A program made the translations under genes and the position numbers. From UBA8752 sp002172485 (GTDB lineage: Bacteria > Bacteroidota > Bacteroidia > Flavobacteriales_D > Sanyastnellaceae), in contig JBELJZ010000013.1 of NCBI GenBank assembly GCA_042089915.1, positions 1 to 64,000 of the forward strand: a stretch of DNA of 64,000 bases, read 5' to 3'. Positions 1 to 8,246 of the stretch are shown here, piece by piece (the first letter of the stretch is position 1; the number at the start of each line of letters is the position of its first letter). A model generated the notes under the pieces. That model did not search any database, had not been told where the DNA came from, and saw only the letters and a list, made by a program, of their open reading frames with translations.

Positions 1-34
1 GCGCTCCGTAGAGGATGTCCTTCAGGATCTTCAT
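1..34 (-). CDS. murE: MurE start (UDP-MurNAc-tripeptide synthetase), cut by window edge
   Basis: Only the first 11 codons are present (MKILKDILYGA). They match the usual N-terminus of Bacteroidota MurE, and murE is the normal gene after ftsI in the division and cell-wall cluster. The start ATG overlaps the ftsI stop codon as ATGA (31-34). MurE is the cytoplasmic ligase that adds the third residue to UDP-MurNAc-dipeptide. The call rests on a short peptide plus gene order, so it is probable but not proven. Confidence 0.72.
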   Translation of the reverse strand, partial: MKILKDILYGA

Positions 35-2169
35 GAGAGTTCGAGCAGGATGGTTTGGCCATCCCGAGGGGATGTGCCGGGTGCAAGGCTTTGGCGTCGG
101 ACCGTGCCGCGCCCTTCGATGGTCACCTGCAGCCCGCGGCGTTCGAGCAATTGGAGGGCGTCCCGGAGGGACATGCCGCGGACATCAGGGACCTCGGTTT
201 CAGGAATTCTTCGGGAAGAGAGCGTGACCACATCGTCTCCCGTGCTGGCTGCCACATGGGTGGGTTCGATGCCGCGACCTGCGGTGTCGAGCAGGAAAGG
301 CACACCCAATTCGGTGTAGAGCGCGCGCAGGGTCGACCAGTCGCCGTTCATCGAGACGGGAAGGCGGGGCTGCTCAGCCAGTTGGAGCCCTTCGCGGCGG
401 GCGAGTTCCGGTTGGGTGCCGTACAGGTGGTCCGCAATGGCGCGGAAGACGGGGGCCGCCACGACACCGCCGTAGTATCCGTATTTCGTCGGGCGCTGAA
501 CCACCACGGCGATGGTGTACGCGGGTTGTTCGGCTGGGAAGTAGCCCACAAAGGAGCCGCGGTGGCCTTGGTATCCGCCACCGGGTTGGCTGGCGCGGGC
601 GGTTCCGGTCTTGCCTGCGACGCGGTAGGGGCGGTCCCGGAAGATGTCTTCTGCCGTGCCGTGTCCGCCGGGCAAACAGACGAGTTCCATCATGTTGCGC
701 AGGGCGGACAGGGTGGGGCGGCTGGCAATGCGCTCCTTCAGGACGTGCACCGGGAAGGCCTCGGCCACTTCTGCACCATCGAGCAAGGCGTCGGCAAACC
801 GGGGGCGAATGAGCCGGCCGTCCGCAGCGACGGCATTGTAGAATGTGGCGGTCTGGAGCGGGGTCATGGCCACCTCATACCCGATGGACATCGAAGTCAA
901 TGAGCAGGAACTCCAAGTCCTTTCCTTGGTGGACTTGTGGACGGTCGGGGTGCCTTCACCGGCCAATTCCACACCGAGTTTCCGGCCGATGCCGATTTCA
1001 GCGAGGGCGTCGAGCCAAGCTTGGGGATCTGCGGCGAACACCTGTTGCACCGCTTTGGCCGTGCCCACGTTGGAGCTGCGCTCGAAGACTTCTTCCAAGC
1101 GAAGTAGGCCGTATCCACCTTGGGGGTGGCTCGTGTCCGTCATCTTGGAGCAGCCGCGGGAGGGTTTGTACGCGCCGGCTTCCGTGTCGATGGTGTCGGT
1201 CGGTTGGATTTGGCCCGTCTCGAGGAGGGCCATCAGGCTGGCCAATTTGAAGGTGGAGCCCGGTTCGACTGCGGATCCCAGGGCGTAGTTGTAGCTCTCG
1301 CTGCAGACCCCGGATTCGGCATCGCGCGTCAGGTTGGCGATGGCCACCACATTGCCCGTGGCGACCTCCAACACCACGGCGCAACCCCATTCGGCTTCGT
1401 GGTGATCCAATTGGGCGCGTAGGGCATCGGATGCCACATCCTGGGTGCGCAGGTCAAGGGTGGTGCGGACATCGAGTCCCGGCTCGGGTGCCCGAACAAA
1501 GTCATCGGTGGCCGGAATCCAATAGTTGCCGTGGATTCGCCGCATCCAACGCTCTCCGGCGCGGCCGGACAGGGCGGAGTCGTACGCCGCTTCGATGCCC
1601 ACGCTGTTGCCTTCTGGCCGGTGCAGCCCGATGGTCCGGTTGGCGAGCGGCCTGAATGGCTTGTCGCGGCGCGGCTTCTCATTGAACATGAACCCGGACC
1701 TGTTGCGGCTGCGCCCGTTGAGCCAGGGGAAGGACTCTACCGCTTGGCGACGGTCCCATGGGATGTTGCGCGCGATGGGGACGTAACGGCTTGTGCCATT
1801 CCGGTGCGCATCGAGCAGGAAGTCGCGCCACCCTTCTGCACTGCGCTTACCGAATTCCCGGGCGCATGCCGTGGCGAGGGCAGGGAGTTCGGTCAGAAAG
1901 TCCGCCTGTTCCTGTTCCGTGTCGATGACCGTAGGGTCCCAATGCAGGTCGAAGCGGGGCACGCTGGCGGCCAAAAGGTGCCCTTCAGCGGACAGGATGC
2001 GCCCGCGTTCGGGTTCAATGGTGCGCAGTTGGGGCAGCATGGCTTTGCCGGCCGCATGGTCGGGATTCAGCTGTACCATGGCGATGCGCGCCACGATGGC
2101 GAGTCCGAATACAGCGAAGGCGACGAACATCACCCAAGCCTTGGAGGCGAAATGTTGGGTGCGACTCAT
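31..2169 (-). CDS. ftsI: Penicillin-binding protein, FtsI/PBP2-type transpeptidase with C-terminal PASTA domain
   Basis: Septal peptidoglycan DD-transpeptidase of 712 residues. One N-terminal membrane anchor (about 11-33) is followed by the dimerisation region and a transpeptidase domain. The catalytic motifs are all visible: STFK at 305-308, SSN at 365-367 and KTGT at 520-523. A single PASTA domain, which binds muropeptide or beta-lactam in relatives, occupies about 655-712. The start overlaps the upstream ftsL stop (ATGA, 2166-2169) and the stop overlaps murE, so translation is probably coupled. Gene order mraZ-rsmH-ftsL-ftsI-murE supports a divisome role rather than an elongation PBP. Confidence 0.95.
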   Translation of the reverse strand: MSRTQHFASKAWVMFVAFAVFGLAIVARIAMVQLNPDHAAGKAMLPQLRTIEPERGRILSAEGHLLAASVPRFDLHWDPTVIDTEQEQADFLTELPALATACAREFGKRSAEGWRDFLLDAHRNGTSRYVPIARNIPWDRRQAVESFPWLNGRSRNRSGFMFNEKPRRDKPFRPLANRTIGLHRPEGNSVGIEAAYDSALSGRAGERWMRRIHGNYWIPATDDFVRAPEPGLDVRTTLDLRTQDVASDALRAQLDHHEAEWGCAVVLEVATGNVVAIANLTRDAESGVCSESYNYALGSAVEPGSTFKLASLMALLETGQIQPTDTIDTEAGAYKPSRGCSKMTDTSHPQGGYGLLRLEEVFERSSNVGTAKAVQQVFAADPQAWLDALAEIGIGRKLGVELAGEGTPTVHKSTKERTWSSCSLTSMSIGYEVAMTPLQTATFYNAVAADGRLIRPRFADALLDGAEVAEAFPVHVLKERIASRPTLSALRNMMELVCLPGGHGTAEDIFRDRPYRVAGKTGTARASQPGGGYQGHRGSFVGYFPAEQPAYTIAVVVQRPTKYGYYGGVVAAPVFRAIADHLYGTQPELARREGLQLAEQPRLPVSMNGDWSTLRALYTELGVPFLLDTAGRGIEPTHVAASTGDDVVTLSSRRIPETEVPDVRGMSLRDALQLLERRGLQVTIEGRGTVRRQSLAPGTSPRDGQTILLELS

Positions 2170-2717
2170 GGCGTGGTGGCGTCAGGCAGAATGCGGGGTG
2201 GTGTGTCCGGTGCCGCGAGGTCGATGTCGGCCATGGCCTCATCGAGTCGGCTCCGTTGCAGTTGGGATTCGAACCGGCCGCGCAGGGCTTGCTCGTGGTG
2301 GCGGAGGTTGCGCAGTTCCTTTCGGCCTTCCTTGATGGCCCGCTCATCGTATTCGTAGCGGTATTGCAGGTAGATGTAGCCAACGAACAGCAGGCCCAGG
2401 AAGGCAGCGAAGGGGAGGTGGCGGAGCACGTCTGGCGCGCCGAGCCATTCTCCGGTCAGCGATCGCCGGATTGGGGCGAAGGCACGCTGGAGTGCGGCGC
2501 CCACAGGGTTGGGCCGTTTGGCGCGGCGGGTGTGGGAAGTCCTGTCAGCCTGTTGTGGGTCGAGCGGCTTGACATGGCCGCGGCCGCGCTTGGTGCGCCG
2601 AGATTTCGGTGCGTTGGCGGCCACGCTCCGGGCCTGCATCTCTTCTGGAGTGAGGCGGCGGTTGGCCTTTTTTCCTGCGCCGTTGCCCTTGCGCTGTGAA
2701 CCGCGTTTCCAGATCAT
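2166..2717 (-). CDS. ftsL: FtsL-like cell division protein
   Basis: Bitopic membrane protein of 183 residues. About 100 mostly basic, proline- and arginine-rich cytoplasmic residues precede one transmembrane helix (about 101-118). A short charged helical region with coiled-coil character follows (about 120-160). The position between rsmH and ftsI is that of FtsL, which in other bacteria joins FtsB and FtsQ to activate FtsW/FtsI. FtsL sequences diverge strongly, so the call rests on topology and location. The N-terminal extension is longer than in Proteobacteria. It overlaps rsmH (2714-2717) and ftsI (2166-2169) by ATGA. Confidence 0.75.
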   Translation of the reverse strand: MIWKRGSQRKGNGAGKKANRRLTPEEMQARSVAANAPKSRRTKRGRGHVKPLDPQQADRTSHTRRAKRPNPVGAALQRAFAPIRRSLTGEWLGAPDVLRHLPFAAFLGLLFVGYIYLQYRYEYDERAIKEGRKELRNLRHHEQALRGRFESQLQRSRLDEAMADIDLAAPDTPPRILPDATTP

Positions 2718-3637
2718 GCGGCCAGGGTGTTGCGGGCAGCCACGCGAAGCCGGGCGCTGCGGGATCGGGGGTTGCGGACCATTTCTTCCGCATCGGCCAC
2801 GATGGCTTTGCCGGTCACCTTGTCAAAAGGCACGAGGGCCCGGCCGTGGAAGTCTTTTTCAACCTCACCGGCGAGGTTGCCGGCGCGCATGAACCGCTTG
2901 ACCATGCGGTCCTCCAGGCTGTGGTAGCTGATGACGACGAGGCGCCCTCCGGGTGCCAGCAATTGGAGACTGGTCTTCAGCAGGTCTTCCAATGCGCCGA
3001 GTTCGTCGTTGACCGCGATGCGCAAGGCCTGGAAAGCTTGGGCGAGGTATTGGTTGCGCTTGTTGGGTGGGGCCAACGGCGTCAGTGTGTGCTGCAACCA
3101 GCTGGTGGACAAGGCGCCTTCCGGTTGGTCTCTCAAGGCGGTCAGGATGGCCCGCGCCGCTTTGTGGGGGTGGTTCAATTCGCCGTATTGGCGGAAGAGG
3201 TGGGTCAATTCACCCGCTTCCATGCGGCGAAGCAGGGCGTCGGCCCCTTCGCCGAGTCGGGGGTCCATCCGCATGTCGAGCTCCCCTTCTCCTCGGGTGC
3301 TGAACCCGCGTTCGGCCGCGTCGAACTGGTGGCTGCTGACGCCGAGGTCGGCCAGGATGCCGTTCACTTTCTGGACGCCGTGCAGTCGAAGGAAGTTGGA
3401 TGCGAAGCGGAAGTTCTCCGGGATGAGTTGGAAGCGCGCGTCGTCAGGCACATTGTCCGCTGCGTCGGGGTCGCAATCGAAACCGAACAGCCGCCCGTCC
3501 GGCCCGAGTTGATCCAAGATGCCACGGCTGTGTCCGCCTCCGCCGAAAGTGCAGTCCACGTAAGTCCCGCCGGGCTGCAGGGCCAATCCGTCGAGGGAGG
3601 CGTCAAACAGCACGGGAACGTGGTACGTGGACTCCAT
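2714..3637 (-). CDS. rsmH: 16S rRNA (cytosine(1402)-N(4))-methyltransferase RsmH
   Basis: SAM-dependent methyltransferase (MraW) of 307 residues acting on C1402 of 16S rRNA. The start MESTYHVPVLF at 3637 is chosen because it gives the family N-terminus and overlaps the mraZ stop as ATGA; the open frame continues upstream but without similarity. The SAM-binding glycine loop CTFGGGGHS lies shortly after residue 20, and SYHSLEDR lies near the C-terminus, both typical of RsmH. It belongs to the mra/division operon, translationally coupled on both sides. Confidence 0.96.
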   Translation of the reverse strand: MESTYHVPVLFDASLDGLALQPGGTYVDCTFGGGGHSRGILDQLGPDGRLFGFDCDPDAADNVPDDARFQLIPENFRFASNFLRLHGVQKVNGILADLGVSSHQFDAAERGFSTRGEGELDMRMDPRLGEGADALLRRMEAGELTHLFRQYGELNHPHKAARAILTALRDQPEGALSTSWLQHTLTPLAPPNKRNQYLAQAFQALRIAVNDELGALEDLLKTSLQLLAPGGRLVVISYHSLEDRMVKRFMRAGNLAGEVEKDFHGRALVPFDKVTGKAIVADAEEMVRNPRSRSARLRVAARNTLAA

Positions 3638-4140
3638 CAGTTGCGCACTGCGTCGTTGGCGTTCCGGCCAGGCTCGATGTCCTGGCGCACTTTCTCGGCG
3701 AGGGCGCCGAAGTCGAAATCGTCTTCTTCCCCGAGGACCTGGGCCTCGAAGCGGGCCTTGGACCACACTTCGATCTTCTCGCCGAGGCCGGTGACCACGC
3801 AGTCTCCTGCTTGGCCAGCTTCCAGTCCGGCGTGTCCGAGCAGGGCGGCGGGGACGAGCAGTCGCCCGGCGCTGTCCACCTCCACGAGGGTGGCGCCCTT
3901 CATGAATTTCCGCTGGAACAACTGGTGGCTGCGGTCATAGCGGCTCAGTCGCGCCATTTCGGCATTGACCTTGTCCCATTCGGGTTTCGGGTAAATGACC
4001 AGGCAGCCCTCGAAGATGTCGCGGTTGACCACCAAGCCATCGTGCAGCACCCGGTCCAGTTGCTTGCGCAGCTTGGCCGGGAAGCTGACGCGTCCCTTGG
4101 CGTCGATCCGACAGTGGTATTCCCCGAGGAGGTTGAGCAT
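3637..4140 (-). CDS. mraZ: MraZ transcriptional regulator of the division/cell-wall cluster
   Basis: DNA-binding protein of 167 residues with two SpoVT/AbrB-like repeats; MraZ proteins form rings and bind upstream of their own operon. The start MLNLLGEYHCRID at 4140 fits the family; a second ATG at 4161 is possible. Starts further upstream would place the MraZ-box repeats (4171-4205) inside the coding region, which argues against them. It is the first gene of the cluster and overlaps rsmH by ATGA. In E. coli MraZ represses this operon, and the phased repeats suggest the same autoregulation here. Confidence 0.95.
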   Translation of the reverse strand: MLNLLGEYHCRIDAKGRVSFPAKLRKQLDRVLHDGLVVNRDIFEGCLVIYPKPEWDKVNAEMARLSRYDRSHQLFQRKFMKGATLVEVDSAGRLLVPAALLGHAGLEAGQAGDCVVTGLGEKIEVWSKARFEAQVLGEEDDFDFGALAEKVRQDIEPGRNANDAVRN

Positions 4141-4170
4141 GGTCTGAGGGCAATTGCCCATCCAAAAGTA

Positions 4171-4205
4171 GCCGCTTTCTCCCACGATTTGCCACTGAGC
4201 CCCAC
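4171..4205 (-). promoter_or_regulatory. MraZ-box direct repeats upstream of mraZ
   Basis: Read on the minus strand, GTGGG (4205-4201), GTGGC (4195-4191), GTGGG (4185-4181) and a weaker GCGGC (4175-4171) start exactly 10 bases apart. E. coli MraZ binds direct TGGG-containing repeats separated by 5-nt spacers, which is this arrangement. The array ends 30 bases before the mraZ start, within the probable 5' leader or promoter, as expected for an autoregulatory operator. Confidence 0.8.
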
Positions 4206-4296
4206 AATCCGACACTTTGTGGAAAAAGTCTTCACATGGCACGTGGTGAAAAACGACTCATAAAATCTGTATCTACTTTGTAATGAATGGTTTGTG

Positions 4297-4347
4297 TTGG
4301 GGTTTTTGGGCCATTGAGGAAGGTGGGAGATTGTGGGGTGTTGATGG
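4297..4347 (+). promoter_or_regulatory. Second, distal GTGGG-type repeat array (possible extra MraZ sites)
   Basis: On the plus strand, GTGGG occurs at 4323-4327 and 4333-4337, with GATGG at 4343-4347, again at 10-base steps. TTGGG at 4297-4301 and 4306-4310 lies just before, roughly in phase. The orientation is opposite to the proximal array, so the two arrays face each other across about 90 bases. MraZ binding here is inferred only from the motif and spacing. Confidence 0.5.
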
Positions 4348-4454
4348 CCTTCAACAATTCTTCCGGGGGCGGTTGTCCACAGATTCGACTTCATTGACCC
4401 CAACCGTGAACCCGGAGGCGGGGTGCCTTGTCCCTTTCTTTGTTCATCCCGCCC

Positions 4455-5225
4455 ATGGAACAGGATCTCATTACCTCCGGCGATTTTCGCTATGTCCAAA
4501 GCACGGATGAGGGCACGCCCCTTGTGTTGCTTCACGGACTGTTCGGGGCGCTCAGCAACTTCGAGCACCTCTTTGACCACTTCGCAGGGAAGATGCGCGT
4601 CATCATTCCGATGCTGCCGCTGTACGACTTGCCGTTGGCCACGACGAGTGCCAAGACCTTGGCCAAGCACGTCGAGAAGTTCATCGACCACCTCGGCCTC
4701 GAAAAGGTTCACCTGCTCGGCAACTCCCTCGGTGGCCATGTTGGGTTGATTTACACCAAGCGCAATCCGGACCTCGTGGCGTCGCTGACCTTGACGGCGA
4801 GCAGTGGTCTGTATGAGAATGCCTTCGGCAGCAGTTTCCCCCGCCGGGAAGACAAGGAGTTCATCCGCGCTAAAGTGGGCGAGACCTTTTACGACCCCGT
4901 GCACGCCACCCCGGATCTCGTGGACGAGTGCTTTGCCATCGTCAACGACCGCAATCGGGTGTTGCGCATCCTGGCCATCGCCAAAAGTGCCATCCGCCAC
5001 AACATGGCCAAGGACTTGCCGGACATGCCTCAGCCAACCTGTCTCATCTGGGGGCGCAACGACACCATCACTCCGCCCGAGGTGGCCGACGAATTCCAGT
5101 CCCTCCTGCCCGACGCCGACCTCTACTGGATCGATCAGTGTGGCCATGCGCCCATGATGGAGCATCCGAAGCCGTTCAACCGCATCCTGTCCGACTGGTA
5201 TGAGCGCCGTGGAATACTCGGTTGA
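4455..5225 (+). CDS. Alpha/beta-fold hydrolase
   Basis: Predicted serine hydrolase of 256 residues with the alpha/beta-hydrolase layout. The oxyanion region LLHGLFG is near residue 25, the nucleophile elbow GNSLGG at 89-94 (Ser91), the acid in WGRNDT, and the base in DQCGHAP near the C-terminus. The ATG at 4455 is preferred over the TTG at 4428. The last 26 bases overlap engB, so the two are probably cotranscribed. The substrate cannot be read from sequence; relatives include esterases and C-C hydrolases. Next to engB this is a common Bacteroidota arrangement. Confidence 0.85.
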   Translation: MEQDLITSGDFRYVQSTDEGTPLVLLHGLFGALSNFEHLFDHFAGKMRVIIPMLPLYDLPLATTSAKTLAKHVEKFIDHLGLEKVHLLGNSLGGHVGLIYTKRNPDLVASLTLTASSGLYENAFGSSFPRREDKEFIRAKVGETFYDPVHATPDLVDECFAIVNDRNRVLRILAIAKSAIRHNMAKDLPDMPQPTCLIWGRNDTITPPEVADEFQSLLPDADLYWIDQCGHAPMMEHPKPFNRILSDWYERRGILG

Positions 5226-5844
5226 CGATCCGCAGTTCGTCAAGTCCAGCGCCAAGCGTCAGGAATGCCCCAAGGCCGACCGGCCGGAGTACGCCTTCAT
5301 CGGACGGTCCAACGTGGGCAAGAGCTCGTTGATCAACATGCTCACCGGGCGCAAGGCCCTGGCCAAGACCAGCTCCACCCCAGGCAAGACGCAACTCCTC
5401 AACCATTTCTCCATGAGCACGGCCGGCCGCGAGTGGTACCTCGTCGACCTGCCGGGCATCGGCTACGCCAAGGTGTCCAAGAAGGACCGCCGGTCTTGGG
5501 AGCGGACGTCCAAGGAATACTTAACCAAGCGCGAGAACCTGATGTGCATCATGATGCTGATCGACTCGCGGCTTCCGCCGCAGAAGATTGACCTCGACTT
5601 CATGGTGTGGATGGCGGAGAACGGGTTGTCGTTTGCCATGATCTTCACCAAGTTGGACAAACTCACCATCGCGGAGCGGGAAGCTTTTCTACCCCGCTAC
5701 ACCGAGCGGATGTTGAAGCAGTGGGCGACCATGCCGCCTCATTTTGTCACGTCATCCGAAAAGGGAGACGGTCGTCAAGAGGTGCTGGGTTTCATCGCCC
5801 AGACCAATCCGATTTATCGGAAGCCGCCCGAGGAGGACGTGTGA
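5200..5844 (+). CDS. engB: Ribosome biogenesis GTP-binding protein EngB (YsxC/YihA)
   Basis: Small GTPase of 214 residues needed for late 50S subunit assembly. The G1 motif GRSNVGKS lies at 35-42, the switch II motif DLPG at 83-86 and the specificity motif TKLD at 149-152. These spacings and the N-terminal FIGRSNVGKS context identify EngB. It starts inside the last codons of the preceding hydrolase. Its stop codon (5842-5844) directly abuts the stop of the convergent gldC gene, with no base between them and no terminator visible. Confidence 0.96.
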   Translation: MSAVEYSVDDPQFVKSSAKRQECPKADRPEYAFIGRSNVGKSSLINMLTGRKALAKTSSTPGKTQLLNHFSMSTAGREWYLVDLPGIGYAKVSKKDRRSWERTSKEYLTKRENLMCIMMLIDSRLPPQKIDLDFMVWMAENGLSFAMIFTKLDKLTIAEREAFLPRYTERMLKQWATMPPHFVTSSEKGDGRQEVLGFIAQTNPIYRKPPEEDV

Positions 5845-6183
5845 TCAACCGGCGGTGGGCCCGACGCCGATGCGTTCGGCCAGCTCGGAGGTGAATCCGC
5901 GAATGGCCCCGGCCGCCCGCTCATCTTGCGTCGACCGTTCCAATGCGTCCGCCAGGGTCATCATGGACTGACAGACGAACACCTTCATTTCTTCGACGGT
6001 CATGTCCTTGTCCCAGAGGTCGATGCTCAGGGCTTCCCTGCCATTCCAGACGCTGAGCGCGAAGGCCTTGGCCTCGGCATTGGAGATGCCAGCATCGCTG
6101 GCCGACCACCGGATGGAGGTGGGGACCTTGTTGTCGTCGGTGGTGACGTCGAGCCGAATTTCAGAGGAGCGGGAATCGGACAT
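5845..6183 (-). CDS. gldC: Gliding motility protein GldC
   Basis: Cytoplasmic protein of 112 residues with the GldC signature features: a beta-rich start, then WSASDAG, and the block LWDKDMTVEEMKVF in the middle. In Flavobacterium johnsoniae GldC is required for efficient gliding, though its molecular role is not established. The start at 6183 leaves 23 bases after gldB, so the two form the usual gldBC operon. The gene is full length and looks intact. Confidence 0.92.
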   Translation of the reverse strand: MSDSRSSEIRLDVTTDDNKVPTSIRWSASDAGISNAEAKAFALSVWNGREALSIDLWDKDMTVEEMKVFVCQSMMTLADALERSTQDERAAGAIRGFTSELAERIGVGPTAG

Positions 6184-6206
6184 GGCCGCAAGTTCGCGCC
6201 CCGCGC

Positions 6207-7277
6207 TCAACTGCCGGGCCTGTAGGTCTGCAAAAACGGCAATACGTCTTTTTGCGCCATCAATTCCGGAAGGTCCAGGTCGGCCCGGCGGGCCATGTGG
6301 TCTTCGACCCAGCGCAGGCCCATGTACCACCCCAGTCGGTCCGGACTGTCCTGAGGTACTTCGCCCGCCTTGGTGAAGGGAGCATCGGCCACCCAGCGTT
6401 GGATGTCCATGCGACGGCGGGTGTAGAGGAATTCCTCCTGTCGCAATTCGGACCAGATCTGGCGTTCGTGGGATTCGGCCCATTCCCACTCGGCTTGGCT
6501 CCAGTCGAGCAAGTCCTGCGGGGCGACATCGGGCGCGAGGCACCGGGCGATGTACAGCACCTTGCCCCAATAGAGGAGTTCCTCCGAGAGGCGGCCATTT
6601 CGGTCGTAGTGGTCGTCTTGGAAGTGCACGAGCAACCAGCCGCGCAATGCATCGCCGATCAAGTGATCCGGAACCATGCGCTCCTGCATGTACCGCGGAT
6701 AAATGTGGGTGGGCAATCCCCGGACGGCAGGGTGATCCGCCCCGATGAAGAATTCGGTGCCGATCAAGAGCAGGTCATCCGAAGGATAGACGCTGAAATT
6801 GAAGCCGGTGTAGGCGAAGTCGAGGTCGGGGACCGGTGCATTGGGAAAGTGAACCCGCCAGCGACCGAAGGCCGCATTGAGGGAGGCCGTTGCGCGGTCC
6901 ATGGTGCCGCTGCGAATCAAGCTGCTGTCGAGCCCGCCGAGGGCGACCCGGGTACCTTCAAACGCGGTGAAGGTGGACCATGCGGAGTCGAGCGCAGCGC
7001 GGTCCCTTGCGGTCTTGGGCGGCCAAGGTCCGAGTTGGAGGATGTCTTGAAGCAAGGCGGTCCGAACGGCATCTTCTCGCGGAGGGGCTGGCAGGGGCGC
7101 TTGTTGGAGGATGTCGTCCACGGAGCGCGTCACCGACAGGGCCGGGCCGGTTGGGTTGACCGCAAACCGAGGGTAGTCCCCGCGATCGGGGCCGCACCCG
7201 AGAACGAGAAGACACATCCCAGCGGCCAAGGCGGCCGGCTGGAACCGGGAGGCGAATCGATTGGGAAATGGGGACAT
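6207..7277 (-). CDS. gldB: Gliding motility lipoprotein GldB
   Basis: Secreted lipoprotein of 356 residues with a lipobox LVLGC (Cys28) after a hydrophobic signal sequence. The tryptophan- and tyrosine-rich body matches GldB, which is essential for gliding in F. johnsoniae. The start at 7277 is chosen because it gives a proper lipoprotein signal. A promoter-like CATTTTTG (7286-7293, minus) ends 8 bases before the ATG. It precedes gldC and is divergent from a beta-barrel gene. Its exact role in gliding or T9SS is unknown. Confidence 0.9.
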   Translation of the reverse strand: MSPFPNRFASRFQPAALAAGMCLLVLGCGPDRGDYPRFAVNPTGPALSVTRSVDDILQQAPLPAPPREDAVRTALLQDILQLGPWPPKTARDRAALDSAWSTFTAFEGTRVALGGLDSSLIRSGTMDRATASLNAAFGRWRVHFPNAPVPDLDFAYTGFNFSVYPSDDLLLIGTEFFIGADHPAVRGLPTHIYPRYMQERMVPDHLIGDALRGWLLVHFQDDHYDRNGRLSEELLYWGKVLYIARCLAPDVAPQDLLDWSQAEWEWAESHERQIWSELRQEEFLYTRRRMDIQRWVADAPFTKAGEVPQDSPDRLGWYMGLRWVEDHMARRADLDLPELMAQKDVLPFLQTYRPGS

Positions 7278-7366
7278 CCTGCGTGCAAAAATGCGCGGCT
7301 CGGGTTGGGATGGCTGACAATCGGCATGCAATTTGCCGACTGTAGGCCGTTCGTTTGCATACGCCC

Positions 7367-8245
7367 ATGATTCGTCTCCATTCTCTTGCCCTTGTCGGGG
7401 CTGTTCTGATGTTGTCCTCGGACCTGCCCGCACAGGCCAACAACGCTTCTTCCACCTCCGGTCGTGCCCGATACGAGGAGCCCCGGTTCCGAATGGGGTT
7501 GTACTTTCTGCCCTCGGTGGGATGGCTGGACGTCCGGGATGCGCACACGGTCGCGGATGGGTCGGTGACCCGTTTCGGCTTCGGCTTCACGGCCGACATC
7601 ATGTTTGCCGACAACTACGCCATCGGGACCGGCATCAATGTCTTCCGCAACGGAGGGCGGTTCACGCGGTTCGATCGGGTCACGGGTTCTCCTGCTGACC
7701 TGGGCAATGACAGCACCCAATTCCTCGTGCTGCGCGACCGGAAGCTGACCCAGCATTGGGTGGAGTTGCCGGTCACGTTCAAGTTTCGGACGCGGGAAAT
7801 TGGCCACATCACCTACTGGGGACAATTCGGCCTCGGCCTCGGGCTGAACCTCCGGGCCACCGCAGATGACGTGGTGGATTACCGGTACCGGAGTGACGAC
7901 CTGAATGGGGAAGTGTGGACGGAAGAATCGGTGATCGGAACGGTGGAATTCAACGACGTTCCCGTGGAGGACGAAGTGGCCCTGATGCGGGCGGCGATGG
8001 TGATCGGTCTCGGCATCGAGTACAACCTCAGCGGCAAGACGGCCTTGTTGGTGGGAGCCACGTTCAACAATGGCCTTTTCAACGTCGCCAACAACCGGAA
8101 CTTTGGGGCCAATCGGGATGAGGAACACATTCGGCCGGGCCACGATGGGTCGTTGGATCCTGCTGTGCTCGCCAGTGATGATGCGGGGTATGACGTGAAG
8201 ATGATCGACAATGCGATCCTTCTGAGCCTTGGTTTGTTGTTCTGA
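7367..8245 (+). CDS. Outer membrane beta-barrel protein, PorT-like
   Basis: Protein of 292 residues with a signal peptide (about 1-24, ending at AQA). Alternating amphipathic strands follow, and the C-terminus is hydrophobic and ends in phenylalanine (LLSLGLLF), as in outer-membrane barrels. The pattern resembles the PorT/OMP_b-brl_2 group; PorT itself is a T9SS component. Placement next to gldBC fits a T9SS-linked role but does not prove it. The ATG at 7367 is chosen over a TTG at 7355 that would lengthen the signal. A TTCGTTTG box ends 9 bases upstream. nadE follows after 1 base. Confidence 0.68.
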   Translation: MIRLHSLALVGAVLMLSSDLPAQANNASSTSGRARYEEPRFRMGLYFLPSVGWLDVRDAHTVADGSVTRFGFGFTADIMFADNYAIGTGINVFRNGGRFTRFDRVTGSPADLGNDSTQFLVLRDRKLTQHWVELPVTFKFRTREIGHITYWGQFGLGLGLNLRATADDVVDYRYRSDDLNGEVWTEESVIGTVEFNDVPVEDEVALMRAAMVIGLGIEYNLSGKTALLVGATFNNGLFNVANNRNFGANRDEEHIRPGHDGSLDPAVLASDDAGYDVKMIDNAILLSLGLLF

Positions 8246-8246
8246 T

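Larger units (their letters stand above)
4141..4454. other. Divergent intergenic region between mraZ and the 4455 hydrolase
   Basis: A 314-base region, more A+T-rich than its flanks around 4240-4300. It contains two sets of GTGGG-like repeats (listed separately). It also holds one near-match to a DnaA box, TTGTCCACA at about 4373-4381. A TACTTTG sequence (4274-4280) resembles a -7 promoter box on the plus strand. No gene or RNA is evident. The mra-operon promoter should lie here on the minus strand, but I could not point to a convincing -7 box for it. Confidence 0.6.

Noticed and set aside
4373..4381. DnaA-box-like TTGTCCACA upstream of mraZ as part of a replication origin
   Set aside because: Single, one mismatch, and no dnaA, dnaN or box cluster nearby.
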